NCBI GenBank assembly: GCA_036502005.1
Contig: DASXZH010000094.1
Span: 77,772-141,771 of the forward strand
Direction of reading: 5' to 3'
DNA from: DASXZH01 sp036502005
Lineage (GTDB): Bacteria > Armatimonadota > Fimbriimonadia > Fimbriimonadales > Fimbriimonadaceae
Length of the DNA stretch: 64,000 nucleotides
Position 1 is the stretch's first letter. The number at the start of each line of letters is the position of its first letter. The notes beneath the pieces are model-generated. The model did not search any database and had not been told where the DNA came from. It was given only the letters and a program-made list of their open reading frames with translations. The translations under genes were made by a program, and so were the position numbers. Of this stretch, positions 59,699-64,000 are shown piece by piece.

Positions 59699-60862
59699 TT
59701 ATCCAGCGAGCATTGTGGTGTACGACGGGTGCCATCCGAGAGTTAGATTGTCCGCCATCTGCTGATAGCATCCAGGGACAAAATATTCAGGCGCTTCCAT
59801 AGCCTGCAGTGGTAGGCGGTGACTCATGCATTTGAAGTAAATCAATCTCCCGAGATCATTCGCTTTCCTGTCAGCGAATTCCAATTTTGACATGGCGCTC
59901 TGATTTGTCCAAGCTCTCTGCAGGGCCTTTTCCAGTTCTGTGAACGACTCTTCGTCAACATCTCCTGAAGCAGACCAGGCCGCCCTTGAAGCGCTCGCTA
60001 GAAGGTAATCCGCCGTTCCTGCAAGGATTTGATCCTCAGCTAGGTCTATCAAAAGCATCTGTTTTATAAATGGTTTAGCCTGCTTTGATGTGTTCTCAAT
60101 CTCATCGCGAGTCAGATTGTATTTAATGCTCGGCAGGATTTGAGAACGGTCCACAAGGCGGCAGAAAGCTGTGTACACCGTATGAAAATCATCTCTTGCG
60201 ACGATGGCGGGCTGGTTCGTTTCCATCAACTCCTCTACCCTTCGTTTTACCCATCCGCACATATGGTCCAATACAACCCCGCGCTTCGATGCCGAGACGG
60301 GGTGCGGCTCAATAATCTTTTCGAGGTCCTTATGCGGAGAATCTGTTGCACAGACAAGCGTGAAATTACGAACAAGTTCCTCCAGCTTCTGATGTGGAGT
60401 ATCGAAAAAGGTCTTTACATGGGGAGCGAGACTGGCGGGCAACGGCTCGACGCCTGAGCCAAATAAAATTGTCTTTGCAGTGAGAAGCGCGCTAGCAGCC
60501 TCAACGCTGGTCGAGGCAGATGAAAATGCATCTACTATGTCACCGGAGACATTGCGGGAGACGTAGAGTTCAAAACAGGTTTTGGAAAGATCGAGCCCGC
60601 CGTCGCCCAATTGCGAGGCCCAAATCCCAAATGTCTTCCACATCGCTAACGCCCGATTAGCTACGGGATTGTTGCCGCGTGCGCTCTTAGTCTGTACAAG
60701 CTTAACATTGCCAGAAGCTTGTTCGGCAACGTCGTCAAACACCTCCAAAGCCCAAAAACTTCCCGGCTCGGCATCAAAGAGCCTGGCAGTAAGGTGCGTG
60801 GCCTGCAGCCCATAGCCCAGGTACTGATCAGGTGCAGTATGAGCTACCTTTTTGCTAGCCAT
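59699..60862 (-). CDS. ABC-3C system effector with Cap4/DUF4297-like nuclease domain
   Basis: 387 residues. The first ~100 resemble the Cap4/DUF4297-type PDDEXK nuclease fold: GYGLQATHLTARLF, then WALEVFDDVAEQ (Glu40, Asp43/44), and the strand VKLVQTKS with a QxK in place of ExK (Lys59). The remainder contains the ABC-3C C-terminal domain, ending DNLTLGWHPSYTTMLAG. The prediction is that the ATPase senses invading DNA or replication structures and triggers this effector to cut DNA. GGGGAGA precedes the ATG. First gene of the operon, with a promoter candidate about 75 bases upstream. Confidence 0.78.
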   Translation of the reverse strand: MASKKVAHTAPDQYLGYGLQATHLTARLFDAEPGSFWALEVFDDVAEQASGNVKLVQTKSARGNNPVANRALAMWKTFGIWASQLGDGGLDLSKTCFELYVSRNVSGDIVDAFSSASTSVEAASALLTAKTILFGSGVEPLPASLAPHVKTFFDTPHQKLEELVRNFTLVCATDSPHKDLEKIIEPHPVSASKRGVVLDHMCGWVKRRVEELMETNQPAIVARDDFHTVYTAFCRLVDRSQILPSIKYNLTRDEIENTSKQAKPFIKQMLLIDLAEDQILAGTADYLLASASRAAWSASGDVDEESFTELEKALQRAWTNQSAMSKLEFADRKANDLGRLIYFKCMSHRLPLQAMEAPEYFVPGCYQQMADNLTLGWHPSYTTMLAG

Positions 60863-60942
60863 GTTTCATAAGTCTCCCCGTTTTGAGCCAAAAAGAAGAT
60901 CTGGCCCCAGCGGCGGTATGTTCGCGCCTCCGCCATACCAGT

Positions 60943-60971
60943 TTATCAGTATCGAATAACTTTTGTATCAA
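60943..60971 (-). promoter_or_regulatory. promoter candidate for the ABC-3C operon
   Basis: On the minus strand TTGATA and TGATAA are separated by 17 bases. The predicted start is about 75 bases upstream of the effector ATG. The -10 match is weak. Confidence 0.4.
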
Positions 60972-61025
60972 GACCCCTAGACCTAGGTTCAAGCCTCTTC
61001 AAAATAGTGCCCCTTCCTCCCCTAA

Positions 61026-61220
61026 AAGGGGAATCAGACCGCACAAACCAGCGGTCTGGTTTCCCCCTTAAACCCCCTCCAACAATTTTCTATTCTTAAT
61101 TTTCTATTTTCAATTGGGGAAATCAAGAAGTGGACCCGAAGGTATGGTTCGGGACCGATACGCCAAAACCTTAACCCCCATCCCTAACCCTTCCCCCTCC
61201 GCTTCGCGCAAGGGGAAGGG
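61026..61220. terminator. hairpins in the spacer between groEL and the ABC-3C operon
   Basis: AAGGGGAATCAGACCGC pairs with GCGGTCTGGTTTCCCCCTT (61026-61069). A second stem, CCCTTCCCC/AGGGGAAGGG (61188-61220), contains the CCCTTCCCCTTGCGC core also found at 36744-36758. Neither has a U-tract, but together they probably end groEL transcription. Nothing else is seen from 60972 to 61232. Confidence 0.55.
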
Positions 61221-61232
61221 AACGTTGGGAGA

Positions 61233-62864
61233 CTACATACCGTAGTCGTCCATGCCGCCCATGCCGGGGGCGCCGCCCATGGGTTTTTTGGGTTCGGGCT
61301 TCTCGACGACCAAAGCCTCAGTCGTGAGAACCAGACCAGCAATGGAAGCTGCGTTCTGGATTGTAGAACGCGTTACCTTGGCAGGGTCCACAACGCCGGC
61401 CTTCACGAGATCGACGATCTCGCCAGTCACAGCATTCAGGCCAAAGCCAGGCTTGCTGTTCTTCACCTTTTCGACAACAACGCTGCCCTCAAGGCCTGCG
61501 TTTTCGGCGATGGTGCGAAGGGGCTCTTCGAGAGCTCGGCGAACGATGTTTACGCCGGTGAGCTCATCGCCAGTAAGGCCAGAAGCCTCCAAAGAAGCCG
61601 CCGCCGAAAGCAGCGTTACGCCGCCGCCGGGGACGATTCCCTCTTCAACCGCCGCGCGGGTGGCCGAAAGAGCGTCCTCGTATCGGTGCTTCTTCTCTTT
61701 GAGTTCAGTCTCGGTTGAAGCGCCAACCTTGATGACAGCCACGCCGCCGCTGAGCTTAGCAAGTCTCTCTTGCAGCTTCTCTTTGTCGTAGTTGCTGTCG
61801 GTCTTGTCGATCTGAGCCTTGATGAGCGCGATTCGGCCCATAACGGCTTCCTTTGTGCCGGCGCCTTCGATGATAGTGGTGTCTTCTTTGGTGATGACAA
61901 CCTTTTTGGCGGTGCCGAGCATTTCGATGCCGACGTTCTCCAGCTTGGTGCCGAGATCTTCGCTAATGAACTGGCCGTTGGTCAGTGTTGCGATATCTTC
62001 TAGCATGGCCTTGCGTCGGTCGCCGAAGCCAGGAGCCTTGACGGCTGCGATCTGAAGCACGCCTCGGATCTTGTTGAGAACGGTGGTGGCAAGGGCGTCG
62101 CCTTCCAGGTCCTCAGCAATGATGAGGATGGGGCGGCGAGTTTGGGCGGCCTTCTCTAGGAAGCCAACAAACTCCTGTGCGTTGCCGATCTTCTTCTCGT
62201 GGATGAGGATGTAGGGGTTCTCAAGAACCGCTTCCATTCTCTCGGGATCGGTGACGAAGTAGGGGCTGATGTAGCCGCGGTCGAACTGCATGCCTTCCAC
62301 AACTTCGAGAGTTGTTTCGCGGCCTTTGGACTCTTCGACGGTGATGACGCCATCTTTGCCGACCTTGTCCATGGCTTCGGCCACGTGCTTGCCGATCTCG
62401 GCATCGTTACCTGCGATGGTGGCAACGAACTCGACCTGCTCCTTATCCTTGATGGGCTGAGAAGCCTTTTTGATGTGAGCGATGACCTTTTCGACGGCCT
62501 GGTCGATACCGCGCTTAACGGCGATGGGGTTACCACCGGCGGCTACGTAGCGAAGGCCTTCGTTCACGATGGCCTGGGCGAGCACGGTCGCGGTGGTGGT
62601 GCCGTCTCCGGCTACGTCGTTGGTTTTGGAGGCAACCTCTTTGCAGAGTTGCGCGCCCATGTTCTCATAAGGATCTTCGAGCTCGATTTCCTTGGCGACG
62701 GTGACGCCGTCCTTGGTGATGGTTGGGCTTCCCCACTTCTTATCGAGGACGACATTTCGGCCTTTGGGGCCGAGGGTGACTTTAACTGCATCGGCGACTT
62801 TGTTGACGCCTCGCTCGAGGGCTCTTCGAGCCTGTTCATCGTATAGTAAATTTTTTGCTGCCAT
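61233..62864 (-). CDS. groL: 60 kDa chaperonin GroEL
   Basis: 543 residues. The family hallmarks are KVTLGPKGRNVVLDK, GDGTTTATVLAQAI (ATP-binding), GFGDRRKAMLEDIA in the apical domain, EEGIVPGGGVTLL and the Gly/Met-rich tail ending GGMDDYGM. Forms the double-ring folding chamber with GroES. AGGAG precedes the ATG. A four-helix-bundle gene and two heptamer arms lie between groES and this gene on the same strand, so either transcription crosses the insert or groEL has its own promoter; none is obvious. Confidence 0.98.
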   Translation of the reverse strand: MAAKNLLYDEQARRALERGVNKVADAVKVTLGPKGRNVVLDKKWGSPTITKDGVTVAKEIELEDPYENMGAQLCKEVASKTNDVAGDGTTTATVLAQAIVNEGLRYVAAGGNPIAVKRGIDQAVEKVIAHIKKASQPIKDKEQVEFVATIAGNDAEIGKHVAEAMDKVGKDGVITVEESKGRETTLEVVEGMQFDRGYISPYFVTDPERMEAVLENPYILIHEKKIGNAQEFVGFLEKAAQTRRPILIIAEDLEGDALATTVLNKIRGVLQIAAVKAPGFGDRRKAMLEDIATLTNGQFISEDLGTKLENVGIEMLGTAKKVVITKEDTTIIEGAGTKEAVMGRIALIKAQIDKTDSNYDKEKLQERLAKLSGGVAVIKVGASTETELKEKKHRYEDALSATRAAVEEGIVPGGGVTLLSAAASLEASGLTGDELTGVNIVRRALEEPLRTIAENAGLEGSVVVEKVKNSKPGFGLNAVTGEIVDLVKAGVVDPAKVTRSTIQNAASIAGLVLTTEALVVEKPEPKKPMGGAPGMGGMDDYGM

Positions 62865-62892
62865 TGGGTTTTTCTCCTGTTAGTCGAAAAAG

Positions 62893-62925
62893 TGATAGGA
62901 AATAAGAGATAGGAGATAGGGAGAG
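62893..62925. repeat. heptamer arm between groEL and the four-helix-bundle gene
   Basis: Units GATAGGA, AATAAGA, GATAGGA and GATAGGG. Inverse of 63371-63416. Confidence 0.8.
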
Positions 62926-63366
62926 TCAGGGCTCGAAAGTGGCCAGTGCGGCCACTAGTTCGGGGCTAAGTTGCTCCTGATCGTAGGGCTTTCGCTCTTC
63001 CCGAACAACCGTCTTCTCGATGTGCTGAAGAAAGGAATACATCTTTCTACCGAGAATGGCCATTTGTTCAGAAAGCCGATCGAAATCATTCTTTGACACT
63101 AGGTTCAGGCGTCTTGCTAGCTCGATCAACGTATCCATTTCGCTGTGCGAACCGCGAGCGATACGAAGGAAGTTGGCAAGATTAGCGTTTGAGTGACGTC
63201 CCCAACCTTCTGATATGTTGCTCGGAATGGACACCGATGCTCGCCTCATCTGCGACGTTAGCCCGTACCTTTCATCAGTTGGGAACTCAGCGGTGATCTG
63301 ATAGACACTTTCAACAAGATCCATTCCAAGCTGCCAAACTTCCAAATCCCGGTGACTGTAGCTCAT
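62926..63366 (-). CDS. four-helix-bundle protein (S23/Avd-like), copy 2
   Basis: 146 residues, the canonical length of the family: YSHRDLEVWQLGMDLVESVY, YGLTSQMRRASVSIPSNISE, GSHSEMDTLIELARRLNLV and a long C-terminal helix (MAILGRKMYSFLQHIEKTV). The core matches the copy at 44585-45094 in pattern, without that copy's N-terminal extension. Its ribosome-binding sequence (AAGGG, 5 bases before ATG) is supplied by the last unit of the heptamer arm. Inserted between groES and groEL in the same direction. Confidence 0.92.
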   Translation of the reverse strand: MSYSHRDLEVWQLGMDLVESVYQITAEFPTDERYGLTSQMRRASVSIPSNISEGWGRHSNANLANFLRIARGSHSEMDTLIELARRLNLVSKNDFDRLSEQMAILGRKMYSFLQHIEKTVVREERKPYDQEQLSPELVAALATFEP

Positions 63367-63370
63367 GTTC

Positions 63371-63416
63371 CCTTATCTCCTATCTCTTATCTCATATCTC
63401 TTATCTCATATCTCTT
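63371..63416. repeat. heptamer arm between groES and the four-helix-bundle gene
   Basis: Alternating TATCTCT/TATCTCA units, starting at the groES stop codon and filling the entire spacer. Confidence 0.85.
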
Positions 63417-63705
63417 AATTAAGAATCGCGTAAATCTGGTCCTCGTCGAGGATGGTGTACTCCTCGCCTTCGATAGTGACTTCGTTTCCGCCGTACTTGC
63501 TAAAAAGCACGCGGTCGCCCGCTTTCACGCTGAGCTTGTTTCGCTCACCGGAATCGAGCACTCGGCCGCCGCCAACTGCGATGACCTTGCCCTCTTGGGG
63601 CTTTTTCTTTGCGGCATCGGGCAGGTAAATACCTCCGGCCGTTTTATCGTCTGATTCGGTAACTTGCACGACGACTTTATCGCCGAGCGGTTTCAATGTT
63701 GCCAT
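63415..63705 (-). CDS. groS: 10 kDa co-chaperonin GroES
   Basis: 96 residues from the ATG at 63705 (MATLKPLGDKVVVQVTE), preceded by AAGGAGC at ideal distance. An ATG 16 codons upstream lies within a CIRCE element and is not the start. The mobile-loop region is KTAGGIYLPDAAKKKPQ and the roof region VGGGRVLDSGERNKL, both family-typical. Caps GroEL. The heptamer arm begins at its stop codon. Regulated by HrcA through two CIRCE sites. Confidence 0.98.
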   Translation of the reverse strand: MATLKPLGDKVVVQVTESDDKTAGGIYLPDAAKKKPQEGKVIAVGGGRVLDSGERNKLSVKAGDRVLFSKYGGNEVTIEGEEYTILDEDQIYAILN

Positions 63706-63742
63706 CTCTCTCTTTGCTCCTTGAATTTTCGCCGGGCGCGGT

Positions 63743-63769
63743 TTAGCACTCATGGCGAAGGATTGCTAA
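63743..63769 (-). promoter_or_regulatory. CIRCE element 1 (HrcA operator)
   Basis: TTAGCACTC-N9-GATTGCTAA: the 9-9-9 CIRCE layout with one mismatch in the right arm. It lies 38 bases upstream of the groES ATG. Confidence 0.85.
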
Positions 63770-63770
63770 T

Positions 63771-63800
63771 ATTTTGGCGGATTGGGGGATTGGAAGTCAA
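63771..63800 (-). promoter_or_regulatory. groES promoter
   Basis: On the minus strand TTGACT and CAAAAT are separated by 18 bases, between the two CIRCE elements. Confidence 0.55.
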
Positions 63801-63806
63801 GGAGTT

Positions 63807-63833
63807 TTAGCAGAAAAGGCGGGAGAGTGCTAA
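63807..63833 (-). promoter_or_regulatory. CIRCE element 2 (degenerate left arm)
   Basis: TTAGCAGAA-N9-GAGTGCTAA: a perfect right arm and three mismatches in the left arm. Placed just upstream of the -35. Confidence 0.6.
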
Positions 63834-63906
63834 GGGGATTGTTCTATTTTTGATTTTTGATTTAGGGTCTACGAGATTTTCTGTGGGTTAGGTCTAATCT
63901 TAACCG

Positions 63907-64000
63907 ATGGACGGTTCAGATCTTTACACACGTTTGCTGGGTGTCAGCGCTCCTTGGTTTGTCTCTTCTGTAGAGTTTGACGAGAGCAGCCAGTCAGTCT
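63907..64000 (+). CDS. start of an ISL3-family transposase (cut by window edge)
   Basis: The visible 31 residues, MDGSDLYTRLLGVSAPWFV and SSVEFDESSQSV, match the N-terminus of ISL3 transposases (pattern LYxxLLGxxxPWxVxxVExD). The catalytic domain lies outside the window. The left terminal inverted repeat of the element could be within 63860-63905 (GGGTCTACGAGATTTTCTGT), which would place an IS directly upstream of the groES control region. Confidence 0.65.
   Translation, partial: MDGSDLYTRLLGVSAPWFVSSVEFDESSQSV

Overview
The window looks like a chromosomal segment of a free-living, Gram-negative-type bacterium of moderate GC content. The best guess is Armatimonadota (Fimbriimonadales-like). 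This rests on the gene style: a BlaR1 antirepressor fused to a pseudopilin-like tail, many Sec-secreted metallopeptidases and lipoproteins, HEAT-tailed M1 peptidases, and housekeeping genes in unusual neighbourhoods. The assignment is an inference from protein style, not from a database search. No rRNA, tRNA or CRISPR array was recognised.

Layout. 1-7.1 kb: end of an M1-peptidase paralogue, two small unknown genes, a broken RhuM gene, a secreted metzincin, a HEAT-like protein and a DUF3052 protein. 7.1-12.9 kb: three tandem paralogous methyltransferases and an alpha-L-rhamnosidase-like enzyme, with two gene fragments that record the duplication. 12.9-16.5 kb: blaR1/blaI, tpiA, osmC and a candidate sigma-54-driven small RNA. 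16.9-23.6 kb: a BSP-type peptidase, add, rplJL with an L10 leader, an MFS transporter and parB. 23.7-32.3 kb: an unknown secreted protein, an ABC exporter, a GT39-like membrane protein carrying an in-frame hairpin repeat, and dnaK. 32.4-43.5 kb: small metabolic and unknown genes, an M1 peptidase, a GDSGSP lipoprotein, an O-methyltransferase and a second candidate sRNA. 43.5-46 kb: a DrrAB-like ABC exporter split by a four-helix-bundle gene. 47-49.2 kb: a second blaI/blaR1 pair. 49.5-52.5 kb: a sugar operon (aldolase, Gfo/Idh/MocA dehydrogenase, PfkB kinase). 52.8-56.8 kb: a secreted Ig-like protein and a membrane protein. 57.2-60.9 kb: a three-gene ABC-3C type predicted defence operon. 61.2-63.8 kb: groES and groEL split by a second four-helix-bundle gene, with two CIRCE operators. 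At the right edge an ISL3-type transposase begins.

The most striking feature is in the spacers. Degenerate tandem repeats with a strict 7-base period recur in at least ten places. Their unit sequences differ (GTCGAAA, GTGATAA, ATCTCTT, ACTTAGA, GTCACCC and GGCCTTAGGC-like), but they are usually arranged as inverted pairs and often begin at or next to a stop codon. Two four-helix-bundle (S23/Avd-like) genes sit between such inverted arms. Each is inserted, in the same orientation, between two genes that normally adjoin (groES|groEL and ABC ATPase|permease). Other inverted pairs enclose unrelated genes or nothing. I propose these as cassettes of an undescribed heptamer-repeat element. Two further interspersed repeat families, A (about 170-310 bp) and B (about 120-160 bp with terminal inverted repeats), fill most remaining spacers and have created false upstream start codons for several genes.
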